From: a virus
DNA length: 37,884 nucleotides
IMG/VR virus record: IMGVR_UViG_3300049255_000532
Coordinates: 1 to 37,884 of that record
Reading direction: 5' to 3' (one strand)
Part shown: positions 20,767 through 28,271 of the stretch, in pieces
How positions within the stretch are numbered: position 1 is the first letter of the stretch
How the letters are laid out: each line of letters opens with the position of its first letter
Translations under genes and position numbers: made by a program
Notes under the pieces: generated by a model
The model's database searches: none
What the model saw: the letters and a program-made list of their open reading frames with translations, nothing else
Told to the model about the DNA's origin: nothing

Positions 20767-21669
20767 TTAGCCCGCGGTGGAGGCGAGGATATTGATCTTC
20801 CAGCGATAGAGCATTCGCTCGAGCGCGGGATTCTTGGAAATGGAACCGGCAAATGACAGTTCGCGGTTGAAGAAGGCGTCTGAAATCAGCAGCAGCATCG
20901 CCTGGCGCAGCGCCGCCGGCGCTGCAGTTCCGTCATTACCGTAGCCGGCCACGAAGTGAATCTCGACCGCGTTCGGAACGTAGAGAACCGGCGGCCAGGT
21001 CTGGCCGGCGAGCGGAAAGATCCGCGGTGGGCAGCTGACTGCGTCATAGATGAAGTCTCCGGGCGGAGCGAGATCGCCATTCGTCCAGGTCAGCGCGTTG
21101 TCGGTGGTCGTGCCGTCGACGATCAGATTCCAGGTGGGAACCGCCGGGCCTGAGCTGCACGTACCATCTTCGTTGGCGAGTTGCTCATTCACGGCCGTCA
21201 CCGTCTGCAGGTTGCCGTTCGCGTCCTGGATCTCGTCGCCGATTTCGTAATTGCTCGAGGCCTTCCAGGGAAGCGGCGCCGTTGGCACCAGAGAAAGTTT
21301 TTCGCCTGTCGCCGAATCCATGTAGTCGATGGAGGTGACCGAGCGCAGCGGCGCCCGCAGCAGCTTGATCATCTGCGAATAGTTCCACAGCGTGGTCGAG
21401 TACCGCGGCAGCGAGTAATAGCTGGGCGGAAAGGCTTTCTGGCTGGTGACGGTGTCGATGTAATAGGGGAACGAATCGAACACCTGCAGATAGCCCTTGT
21501 TCACGATGGAGCGCGAGGTGTAGCCCTCGACTTCTTCGCGCGCGCCCTGAATCAGGAAGTTGATCAGGCCGTCGTCGGCCGTGACGCCAGGTGGCACCTT
21601 CAGGTAATTCTTGACGAAGGCGAGGCTCAGCGGTTCCGCCGCGGGCGCGATTTCTTCAACGATGTACAT
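20767..21669 (-). CDS. Head-tail connector protein, gp6-like, with inserted module
   Basis: A 300-residue protein of the HK97 gp6 / DNA-packaging connector type, the first ring below the portal. Family features are PLSLAFVKNYLKVPPGVTAD at the start, then FLIQGAREEVEGYTSRSIV, QVFDSFPYYID, and a C-terminal helix set (LRQAMLLLISDAFFNRELSF). Members are usually 90-200 residues. Here about 65 residues (roughly 21075-21275; WKASSNYEIGDEIQDANGNL to TTTDNALTWTNGD) are inserted, and a closely similar module occurs twice in the tail hub gene. The connector role is well supported; the insert is the oddity. Confidence 0.82.
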   Translation of the reverse strand: MYIVEEIAPAAEPLSLAFVKNYLKVPPGVTADDGLINFLIQGAREEVEGYTSRSIVNKGYLQVFDSFPYYIDTVTSQKAFPPSYYSLPRYSTTLWNYSQMIKLLRAPLRSVTSIDYMDSATGEKLSLVPTAPLPWKASSNYEIGDEIQDANGNLQTVTAVNEQLANEDGTCSSGPAVPTWNLIVDGTTTDNALTWTNGDLAPPGDFIYDAVSCPPRIFPLAGQTWPPVLYVPNAVEIHFVAGYGNDGTAAPAALRQAMLLLISDAFFNRELSFAGSISKNPALERMLYRWKINILASTAG

Positions 21670-21672
21670 GAG

Positions 21673-24600
21673 TTAGGGAATGACGGTGGTGACTTCGTTC
21701 GAGTACGGGCTTTGCTGCTCGCCGACCTGCGCGGTGACCACGTAGTAGTACTGGCCGCCCGTCACCGAGAGGTCCTGGAAGGTCTGCGCGTTGCCATCGA
21801 GCGTCTGGATGGCCGTGTAAGGGCCGCCACTGACCGGGCCTCGATAAACAATCTGCGAGGTCACTCCCACCGTCGGCGACTTGCGCCAGATCAGCGTTGC
21901 GGCGCCTGAGGTGCCGAGCACGCTCAGGAATGTGGGCGAAGAGATCCCGCTGGCCGAGGTGGTCTGCACCTGGTTGGAATATCCGCCTTCGGCCGAAGAG
22001 CTGAAGGCGTCGACCACATAAAAGTACGTCTGCGCCGCGATGACGCTGCAGTCGGTGTAGGTTTCGCTCGTCGCCGGCAGCGGCGTCAGCAGCGTTCCGA
22101 GGAACTGGCCGCCGGTCTGCGAGCGATAAAGATTCTGGCCGATGGCGATGGTGCTGGGCGAAACGCGCCACACCAGAACCGAGCACCCAGCCTCTTGTGT
22201 CACGCGCAGCCAGATCGGCGGCGAGGGCAGCTTGCTGCCCAGTCGATTGATCGCGTCGGATGTGACCAGCGCGTCGACCAGAAATATCTGGTAGCCGGTC
22301 GGTGTGACGGCCGCAGCGGCGTCGTTCGTGGCGAGGATCTCGAAAAAGCTGCGCGCGCCGGTGAATTGCCGCGCGATCGCATCGCTGGTGACGACGCTGT
22401 CGTTCAGGGTCAGCACGTTTCCCAGGCCGCCGGCTGAAAGGAAATCGGAGGCGCTCAGGCTCTCGCCGGCGGCGCGCAGCCCGGTGTACTGGCGCGTGAG
22501 CGAATCGATCGTGGTCAGAATTTCAGGAAGCGACACGTGATGTGGGGAGACCGTGACCAGGACGTCACTGGTGCTCACGCTATCGGCGAGGGCGAGTGAG
22601 CCCACGTAAGTTCGCGCCAGCGTGTCGCTGGTCGTTAGCGTTTCTGTCAGCGCTTGCGCGTGAGTGAAGTGGCGCGCGATCGCATCGCTGACCGTCAAAC
22701 TTTCGGTAAAGGACTGCGCATGCTTCGCGTTCACGCTCAGCGCGTCGCTGGTGATCACGCTGTCGGCCAGGGCGCCGCTGCCGAGCGAAGCGAATTGCCG
22801 GACCAGCGCGTCGACTACGGCTAACGATTCGGCCAGAGTTCGCGTGTGCGGCGAGACCGACGTCAGCGTATCGACCGTGCTCAGCGCTTCAGCCAGAGAC
22901 TTCGCGCCGGCATATTTCCGCGCGAGCGCGTCGCTGGTGGTCAGGCTCTCGCTCAGCGCCTGCGCGTGAGTGAACTGGCGCGCGATCGCATCGCTGATGG
23001 TCATACTCTCGGTCAGACCAAAATTAGGGATGAAGTCCACGCTGACCGCATCGCTCGTCACCAGGCTGTCATTCGGGTTGCGCAGTCCGGCGAACTGCCG
23101 CGTCAGCGTGTCGCTGGTGGTCAGAGTCTCGAGGCGAAAGCGCGAGCCGGCATAGACGCGGACCAGTGTGTCGCTCGTCGTTAGCGTCTCGCTGAGAGAT
23201 CTAGATGCAATCACCTGTTTACCCAGGGCGTCGCTGGTGGCCAGGCTTTCATTCAGACTCGGAGTGTGATCGATGAAGTTTGCCACCAGCGCGGCGCTGG
23301 TCGACAACGTCTCGCCCAAAGTCGCGAAGGCCGCGAACTGACGCACCAGCGCATCACTGATGGTCAGCGTCTGGGAAATGGTCAGGAAGCCATTGTGCTG
23401 GTGCGCGAGCGCGTCCGTGGTGGTGAGAGTTTCCGTCATTTGCCGGTGGTACTGAGATTTCGTGACCAGCGCGTCGGTCGTCGGCTCGCTCTCGGTTAAG
23501 TTGGCCGCCAGCGCGCTCTGTCGCATCGCCGTGATGTTCGACACGTAAGAGGCCGCATAGGCCGCGCACGGCAGGTAGTTGGGATCGAACGCGCAGAGCC
23601 AATCCTGGTTATAGAGCTCGATGTGCGTCGTGCCGACCTGCTGCATCAACGGCAGAATGTTCGTCAGTGATCCGGTCTGGCTCTGCTGAGATCCTGCGGT
23701 GCACTGGGTTTCGTCTCCGAGCGTCGTTTCCTGTGGACAGCTGGCGGCCAGGGTCTGAAATTCGTGCACGCCGGTAGTCGGGAAGTGGTGGAACAGATAG
23801 CACATGTTCCCAGCGCAGTAATTTCCCGAGGTCGCCGCGGTGCCACCATCGGCGAATCCGAAAGTGTTGAAGGCGATGGTGTCGTTTTGCGTCAGCCCCT
23901 GGCTGCCGAATCCGCCCTTGTTGCCTCCGCCCCAGAATCCTTCGGCGTCGGTCGCTTCCGCATCGGCCCAGTCATAGCCGATCACGCAGGATGAGTTCAC
24001 CGGCACGCAGGTTCCGTCGTTGCCCGCCATCAGCGGATAGGTCGTCGTCTGGGCGCCCATCGTCGAGAACTCGTGAGCGTAGAGCGCCCCAGCATAGTTC
24101 GTGATGGTGGTTTTGATTTGCGCCGTCGTCTTTGCGAAAAATGTTTTGAAGAGGCTGATGCAGTGCGGGAAAACTTCGCCGCCCTGGAAGACGCCTATGC
24201 GCTGATAGGAAACGCGGTTGGCCCACGACTGCGCTGCGATGTAGGCGATCGCCTGATCCTGAAAGGCTTCCCACGCGGTGCTGTAGGGAACTGACGGAGT
24301 CCATGGATAGCCGGTCGTGTCGGTGTTGGTGTCGGAGGTCGCGACATAGACTGTGTCGGTTCCGACCGCGCCGTCGCCGGGATAAGTTGCACCTTCGCCA
24401 GCGCTCGAGCAAAAGCCGACCGGCATCACCGTGGTCGACAGGGAAGTGGCGTAAGTCTTCGAGAACACATAGCACGGCGTGTGCGTGTTCGGCCCTGGTC
24501 CGGCACTGATCCCTGAGAAAATAATTCCGACCGTCGCCGTCGCCGGAAAATTCGAGTCGTTCAGAATGTTCGTGATGGTCGTGCCCAGCGACGAGAAGTT

Positions 24601-25050
24601 GTAGGCCAAGTGGGCTGTGCATCCTGAGTTGCTCGTCTCGAGGTCGGTCCAGTTGAAGATGAGCGTCACGCCGTCGAGCTGGCCGCTTCCATAGACGTAG
24701 AGGCTCACGTCGTCCTGGCATTGCTTGATGTTCGTCGTGCCCTGCTCTGTGAATGTGACGCTGCCCCATGTCGTCGTCGATCCGGATCCGGTGTTGAACG
24801 TTGGCTGAGATCCCGATGCTGTCGTGCCGGCGGTGGTCGCTTTGTAGAAATGGCCGTTCGTCGGACTCGGCACTACCCAGCCCTTGAGCGGATAGTGCGT
24901 GCTGGCCGCGACCGTCGGCGCCGTGACGCCGCAGTTCACCTGCGACGTCGGCGGACCGAAGTCGAGCGCCTGAATATGCCCACTGCCGCCCGGCGTCTGA
25001 GCAGCCGCCGCGCAGCAGAGCAGCGCGAAAATGAGCGCGAGTCGACGCAC
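21673..25050 (-). CDS. Giant secreted modular protein: TIM-barrel-like, 21 repeats, two FN3-like domains
   Basis: A 1,125-residue protein starting at GTG with a signal peptide (RRLALIFALLCCAAAAQTPG). In order: a 60-residue module like that in the connector and tail hub (about residues 50-105); a domain of about 350 residues with a TIM-barrel-like glycosidase look (DGVTLIFNWTDLET, YQRIGVFQGGEVFP, HIELYNQDWLCAFDPNY); then, near residues 517-940, twenty-one tandem copies of a 20-residue unit, consensus LTESLTTSDALARQFAGARS; then two fibronectin-III-like domains to the end. No catalytic pair can be proven. The repeats could form a rod between an enzyme-like head and a surface-binding tail. It is a candidate exported depolymerase or adhesin. 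Confidence 0.75.
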   Translation of the reverse strand: MRRLALIFALLCCAAAAQTPGGSGHIQALDFGPPTSQVNCGVTAPTVAASTHYPLKGWVVPSPTNGHFYKATTAGTTASGSQPTFNTGSGSTTTWGSVTFTEQGTTNIKQCQDDVSLYVYGSGQLDGVTLIFNWTDLETSNSGCTAHLAYNFSSLGTTITNILNDSNFPATATVGIIFSGISAGPGPNTHTPCYVFSKTYATSLSTTVMPVGFCSSAGEGATYPGDGAVGTDTVYVATSDTNTDTTGYPWTPSVPYSTAWEAFQDQAIAYIAAQSWANRVSYQRIGVFQGGEVFPHCISLFKTFFAKTTAQIKTTITNYAGALYAHEFSTMGAQTTTYPLMAGNDGTCVPVNSSCVIGYDWADAEATDAEGFWGGGNKGGFGSQGLTQNDTIAFNTFGFADGGTAATSGNYCAGNMCYLFHHFPTTGVHEFQTLAASCPQETTLGDETQCTAGSQQSQTGSLTNILPLMQQVGTTHIELYNQDWLCAFDPNYLPCAAYAASYVSNITAMRQSALAANLTESEPTTDALVTKSQYHRQMTETLTTTDALAHQHNGFLTISQTLTISDALVRQFAAFATLGETLSTSAALVANFIDHTPSLNESLATSDALGKQVIASRSLSETLTTSDTLVRVYAGSRFRLETLTTSDTLTRQFAGLRNPNDSLVTSDAVSVDFIPNFGLTESMTISDAIARQFTHAQALSESLTTSDALARKYAGAKSLAEALSTVDTLTSVSPHTRTLAESLAVVDALVRQFASLGSGALADSVITSDALSVNAKHAQSFTESLTVSDAIARHFTHAQALTETLTTSDTLARTYVGSLALADSVSTSDVLVTVSPHHVSLPEILTTIDSLTRQYTGLRAAGESLSASDFLSAGGLGNVLTLNDSVVTSDAIARQFTGARSFFEILATNDAAAAVTPTGYQIFLVDALVTSDAINRLGSKLPSPPIWLRVTQEAGCSVLVWRVSPSTIAIGQNLYRSQTGGQFLGTLLTPLPATSETYTDCSVIAAQTYFYVVDAFSSSAEGGYSNQVQTTSASGISSPTFLSVLGTSGAATLIWRKSPTVGVTSQIVYRGPVSGGPYTAIQTLDGNAQTFQDLSVTGGQYYYVVTAQVGEQQSPYSNEVTTVIP
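22233..23499 (-). repeat. Tandem array of 60-bp units (21 copies, protein-coding)
   Basis: Within the giant secreted gene the sequence repeats with a 60-nt period, encoding 20-residue units of consensus (L)xESLTTSDALARQ(F). The units are degenerate at the ends but highly similar in the middle; for example TSDAIARQFT recurs with few changes. Such arrays can expand or shrink by recombination. The register and codon bias show that selection is at the protein level. Confidence 0.85.
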
Positions 25051-25056
25051 GCGGAA

Positions 25057-25611
25057 TTAAATGCTGATCGTCCACGTGATGGTGAGAGTGTCGGTGTTGG
25101 CCAGGTTCACCTGCGTGAACTGCGCTTCGAAGACCATCGTCCCAGAGCTCGAGGCGTTGAACATGCCGGCCTTCTGCACCGACTGCGAAGCGGTCGCTGT
25201 CCAGGTGTGCGCCACCGTCCAGGTCGCGGTGCCGTTGGTATGGGCGTAGGTTCCCTGGGCGCGCGCGCAGCCGTTGGTGGTGATTTCGCTGGGCAGCGTA
25301 CAAGCCGAGGAACCGGCCGCACAGTCGCCGGCCGCGGGCGCAGTGGCGTCGTTGGTCAGGGCGATGTAGTTCACTGTCGCCGGAGGCGCGGAGGTGTTGC
25401 CCATCGCGCTGGCTTGCCAGTCGGCTCCGCCAGTCGTGCGCAGATTGTGAAGCTCAGTGTCATAAAAAATCGTTCCGTCGGCGTGACGGCCGACGATGTG
25501 AACGTTCACCTCTCGGGTCAGGTGAACCTCAGAGGTCTGCGCGACGGCACTGGTCGCGAACAGAACAGCAGCGAGCAATCCGAATAGTTTTTTCTTCATC
25601 TGTTGTTTCAT
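25057..25611 (-). CDS. Signal-peptide protein upstream of the giant modular protein
   Basis: A 184-residue protein with an N-terminal signal (KKKLFGLLAAVLFATSAVAQ, cleavage near AVA-QT). The mature part has about ten strand-like segments (EVNVHIVGRHADGTIFYDTE; YIALTNDATAPAAG; ANTDTLTITWTISI), giving a compact beta-sandwich or jelly roll. Similar proteins with this order (FYDTELHNLRTTGG, then YIALTNDA) appear in environmental phage genomes near capsid genes as presumed structural proteins. There are two possible starts; the first at 25611 is taken. The signal is clear; the virion or secreted role is undecided. Confidence 0.73.
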   Translation of the reverse strand: MKQQMKKKLFGLLAAVLFATSAVAQTSEVHLTREVNVHIVGRHADGTIFYDTELHNLRTTGGADWQASAMGNTSAPPATVNYIALTNDATAPAAGDCAAGSSACTLPSEITTNGCARAQGTYAHTNGTATWTVAHTWTATASQSVQKAGMFNASSSGTMVFEAQFTQVNLANTDTLTITWTISI

Positions 25612-25641
25612 GGGAGTGAATTTCCTTTTCTCAATTTGGAG

Positions 25642-25848
25642 TTAGCTGCGAGCAAAGCGGGATTTCTTCGGAGAGCTGGACTGCGCGGGCGCGACCGCGC
25701 GCTCGCCGGCGGCCGCGAGGCTCATGTTCTCCACGGAGCGGAGCTTTACTTCTTCCGCGGTGCCACCGAGGATCATGGCGCGCGCCACTGCCGGCACCAT
25801 TTCGGTGACCTGGCCGGTGGCCTTGATGCGAATGCGCATCATTTGCAT
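25642..25848 (-). CDS. Small conserved-type phage protein, 68 residues
   Basis: Starts MQMMRIRIKATGQVTEMVPA with AAAGGAATTCACC upstream, and continues VARAMILGGTAEEVKLRSVE. The MRIRIK-x-TG-x-V-x-EMVPAVA-x-A-x-GGTAEEV order recurs in many phages near capsid genes; function unknown. The C-terminus (AAGERAVAPAQSSSPKKSRF) is likely disordered. A start 9 codons upstream is possible but lies without a ribosome-binding site. Confidence 0.78.
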   Translation of the reverse strand: MQMMRIRIKATGQVTEMVPAVARAMILGGTAEEVKLRSVENMSLAAAGERAVAPAQSSSPKKSRFARS

Positions 25849-25876
25849 GGGTGAATTCCTTTCGGCAAAACCCACC

Positions 25877-25925
25877 GAGAGCCGCGCGAGGGGTTTCTCG
25901 CGGATTTGGTTCCGGCGCGGCTCTC
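25877..25925 (-). terminator. Long hairpin downstream of the 25945 gene
   Basis: An 11-bp inverted repeat (25877-25887 with 25915-25925) lies in the 96-nt gap after the stop of the gene at 25945. On the minus strand, GGGTTTTG follows about 5 nt later, a poor T-run. An inner repeat (CGCGAG/CTCGCG) could form an alternative fold. It may cut transcription after the head genes or stabilise the mRNA. Confidence 0.45.
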
Positions 25926-25944
25926 AGTGCCTGGGAGAAACTGC

Positions 25945-26493
25945 CTAGCTGATGGTGACGCCGGATGACTGAACCGGCAGCCACTTGCCGTTGCGGGCGA
26001 CCAGGGTGATGAAGCTGCCCTGGGTGCCGTTGAAGGTGGCCAGGTGATGCGCCGGCGTGATCACGTTCGCTGCCGCGGTCACGGTGTGAGCGTGGCCGCT
26101 GTTGTCGATGATCGTGATCTCGAGTCCATCGTTTCCTCCGGCCGACGGTGCGCCCGCCACTGGAGTTGCCAGTGTGGTGGCATCGACGCCCGCGGTTTCG
26201 ATGAAGCTGGTTCCGCAGATCGGGGTGCTTGTCGCCGCCGCCAGCCCTGGGGGAAGATTCAGGACGCCGCCGCCGCCGGTGATGACGTCGGTGGTTCCGG
26301 TGAGCACTTCAAATTGGAACGGCAGGTTGCTGCTCTGGCCGACGAGGGTGTCGTAGTCCGGAGAGCCGGTGGCGACCATCGGACCGGGCGATTGCGCCGT
26401 GATCGTGGTGCCAAAGAGTGCGCCTGCGGCCGCCAGCGCGGCGATGATGCCGAGCAGGTGACTGCCGCTGACGAGAAACAATGCGATGAACAT
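25945..26493 (-). CDS. Hydrophobic-start protein after the major capsid gene (decoration candidate)
   Basis: A 182-residue protein. The first 40 residues (MFIALFLVSGSHLLGIIAAL and onward) are apolar and may act as a signal or membrane anchor. The following beta-rich part (NLPFQFEVLTGTTDVITGGG; DGLEITIIDNSGHAHTVTAA; FNGTQGSFITLVARNGKWLP) resembles trimeric head or tail decoration proteins. Strong AGGAG precedes the ATG at 26493. It follows the capsid gene after a strong hairpin, where head decoration genes are usual, but the hydrophobic start is unusual. Role undecided. Confidence 0.7.
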   Translation of the reverse strand: MFIALFLVSGSHLLGIIAALAAAGALFGTTITAQSPGPMVATGSPDYDTLVGQSSNLPFQFEVLTGTTDVITGGGGVLNLPPGLAAATSTPICGTSFIETAGVDATTLATPVAGAPSAGGNDGLEITIIDNSGHAHTVTAAANVITPAHHLATFNGTQGSFITLVARNGKWLPVQSSGVTIS

Positions 26494-26530
26494 TGGGATT
26501 CTCCTGAAAATGGATTCGGTCGAGAGGTGC

Positions 26531-26559
26531 GACTGCCGCGGCGCGCGGCCGCGGCAGTC
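26531..26559 (-). terminator. Strong hairpin after the major capsid gene
   Basis: A perfect 12-bp GC-rich inverted repeat with a 5-nt loop (GACTGCCGCGGC, GCGCG, GCCGCGGCAGTC) begins 8 nt after the capsid stop in the direction of transcription. No T-run follows, so full termination is uncertain. It is well placed to protect the capsid mRNA 3' end or attenuate downstream genes. Confidence 0.6.
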
Positions 26560-26567
26560 TGGGTTCA

Positions 26568-28139
26568 CTAGCTGGCTGCCTGTTGCAGATAGCAGACCGG
26601 GTGCGTGCCGGCGTCGAGCAGCTGGCCGTCCGCGCGGCTGAAGCCGATCAGGGCCAGCTGGCCGTAGTCGGCGAAGCGCTCGCGCAGCGTGATGATGCCC
26701 AGCTCTTTCACTCGACGGATGACGTACTTGTCGAGCTGGCCGAAGAGCACCGTGTTCTGGTTGGCCGCGGCGACCGACGGAACGGCCGTCATGTCGTTGT
26801 TAATGTGGAACGGATAGTCGTTGATCCGGTCAGGCTCGCCGGAGGCGACACTCGGCTTCCACAGCGGACGGCCGTACTTGTCGAGCAGCACCTTGATCCG
26901 GCGCAGCGTCTGGTCGTGGAACATATACGCAGCGCCTGGCCGGTAGAGCGGATCCACGGTGTGCTCGAGGTTGTCGAGATCCTGCGAACCGATCGACGTG
27001 CCGCCGGTTTCTGCTCCGCCGTCGTTGGTGGCAGCGCCGCTCGCGATCAGCGGGATGCCGTAGCCGTTGGAGTAGCCGGTCTGCACCGCAGACCACGGAG
27101 TCGTCGACGGCGTGCCGCAAGCGGCAATTACCGCGGTGACGATTCCGTTGGGAGCGTTGGTGCCGGTGCCCACGGTGAACTGGTTGTTGTAGATTCGACC
27201 GATGCGGATGGCCAGCTTCTTTTTGAGATAGCTTTCCATGTCGAAGGCCGAGTCCTGCATCAGTTCGAGCGAGATTTTCACCAGCTTGCTCGAGAACTTC
27301 CAAGCGTTGAAGAGCACCTGGCCGATCACGACGTCCTTGTCGCTGACCTGCTGGTTTTCGCCGACGAGCTCGCCCATGACGGTCGTGTCGTTGTCGGTCG
27401 GGTAGGGCAGGGGCTGGCCGGTGGCCGTGTCCATGATTTCGGACGTGAGCAGCATCGGGCCGTAGTACTTCAGGGCTTCTTCGACGTCATAGACAAAACC
27501 CTTGGGCACGAAGTAGCCGCCCAGAGAGAGGCTGCCGATGCCCATGTCGCGTTTTTCCTTCTCGGTGAACTCGGGACCGCCCACCAGGAAGCCGCGGAAT
27601 TCTTCGTGACGGCCGAAGACGATCTCGCGATCTTTCGGGTCGCAGCGGTTGGTGTCGCCCAGGCCGAAGGCGACCAGGTAGTTCTTCCAAGCGCGGAAGT
27701 AGCGCTCGTTCAGTCCTTCGATGGTCTGCCGGACGTCGGAGTGCACGCTCTCGAGCGCCAGGTTGCGGAACTCCAGCTGACCGCCGCGCCGCGTGACCTG
27801 GGTTCCATGACGGCGCAGTGCGGCGTCATAGATCTGGATGTGGGTGGAGCGATCGGCGCCGGCTCCGTTGTTCAGCGGATCTTCAGGCAGGCGTCCAGCT
27901 CCGCCACGCTGTTCGGCAGCGAGCCGATCGGCGCGAGCTTCGCGCTCGTTGTTGGCGATGATCTCGTCGCGTTCCTGCACCAGCACGTCGACTTCATCCA
28001 TCGCGGTGCTGAAAGCGGCTCGAGCCTCGGTCACCTGTACGGCCGGGGTCTTTTTGTCGGCGATCTTGCGGCGATACTCCGTCACCTGCTCGTTGATCTG
28101 AGCGATTTTCTCGCGGAGCTCGCGAAGGCGTGGGTTCAT
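26568..28139 (-). CDS. Major capsid protein (HK97 fold)
   Basis: A 523-residue head protein. The first 90 residues form a charged coiled coil (LRELREKIAQINEQVTEYRR), the delta-like scaffold region that the prohead protease removes. The capsid part begins near 190 and shows the usual order: GSLSLGGYFVPKGFVYDVEE, EIMDTATGQPLPYPTDNDTT, GENQQVSDKDVVIGQVLF (the E-loop strand), KISLELMQDSAFDMESYLKK and NQFTVGTGTNAPNGIV, ending with FADYGQLALIGFSRADGQLL. AAGGACAAAACACC precedes the ATG. It is followed by a strong hairpin and preceded by a 132-nt leader with GC-rich inverted repeats, consistent with special control of this highly expressed gene. Confidence 0.93.
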   Translation of the reverse strand: MNPRLRELREKIAQINEQVTEYRRKIADKKTPAVQVTEARAAFSTAMDEVDVLVQERDEIIANNEREARADRLAAEQRGGAGRLPEDPLNNGAGADRSTHIQIYDAALRRHGTQVTRRGGQLEFRNLALESVHSDVRQTIEGLNERYFRAWKNYLVAFGLGDTNRCDPKDREIVFGRHEEFRGFLVGGPEFTEKEKRDMGIGSLSLGGYFVPKGFVYDVEEALKYYGPMLLTSEIMDTATGQPLPYPTDNDTTVMGELVGENQQVSDKDVVIGQVLFNAWKFSSKLVKISLELMQDSAFDMESYLKKKLAIRIGRIYNNQFTVGTGTNAPNGIVTAVIAACGTPSTTPWSAVQTGYSNGYGIPLIASGAATNDGGAETGGTSIGSQDLDNLEHTVDPLYRPGAAYMFHDQTLRRIKVLLDKYGRPLWKPSVASGEPDRINDYPFHINNDMTAVPSVAAANQNTVLFGQLDKYVIRRVKELGIITLRERFADYGQLALIGFSRADGQLLDAGTHPVCYLQQAAS

Positions 28140-28271
28140 GGTGTTTTGTCCTTGGTATGAAATTCGGCTCGCCCACGGGCGCCGCCCGCAGGTTGCACGT
28201 TGCTGGAGATCGCGCTTCGGCTGTCACGCCGAGCCGCATTCGGCGCGCGCTCTCCGTTGGGAACTTGTGTT
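28140..28271 (-). other. Capsid-gene leader with GC-rich inverted repeats
   Basis: A 132-nt gap between the protease stop and the capsid start, long for this genome. The minus strand contains CGGGC/GCCCG around GGC and a GGCT/AGCC pair, giving a structured leader. It may hold a promoter for the capsid gene, but no clear -10 box is seen. Confidence 0.35.

Noticed and set aside
22233-23499. CRISPR array, because of 60-bp periodic repeats
   Set aside because: The units are contiguous, degenerate and keep a reading frame encoding a 20-residue repeat; there are no unique spacers or cas genes.
23972-25303. A 443-codon minus-strand frame overlapping the giant secreted gene
   Set aside because: Arg/His-rich out-of-frame reading of the same DNA; the other frame has a signal peptide and defined domains.
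26583-28160. A 525-codon plus-strand open frame antisense to the capsid gene
   Set aside because: It mirrors the capsid codons and has the Arg/Val/Glu-rich composition of a GC-rich shadow. The opposite strand has clear capsid motifs.
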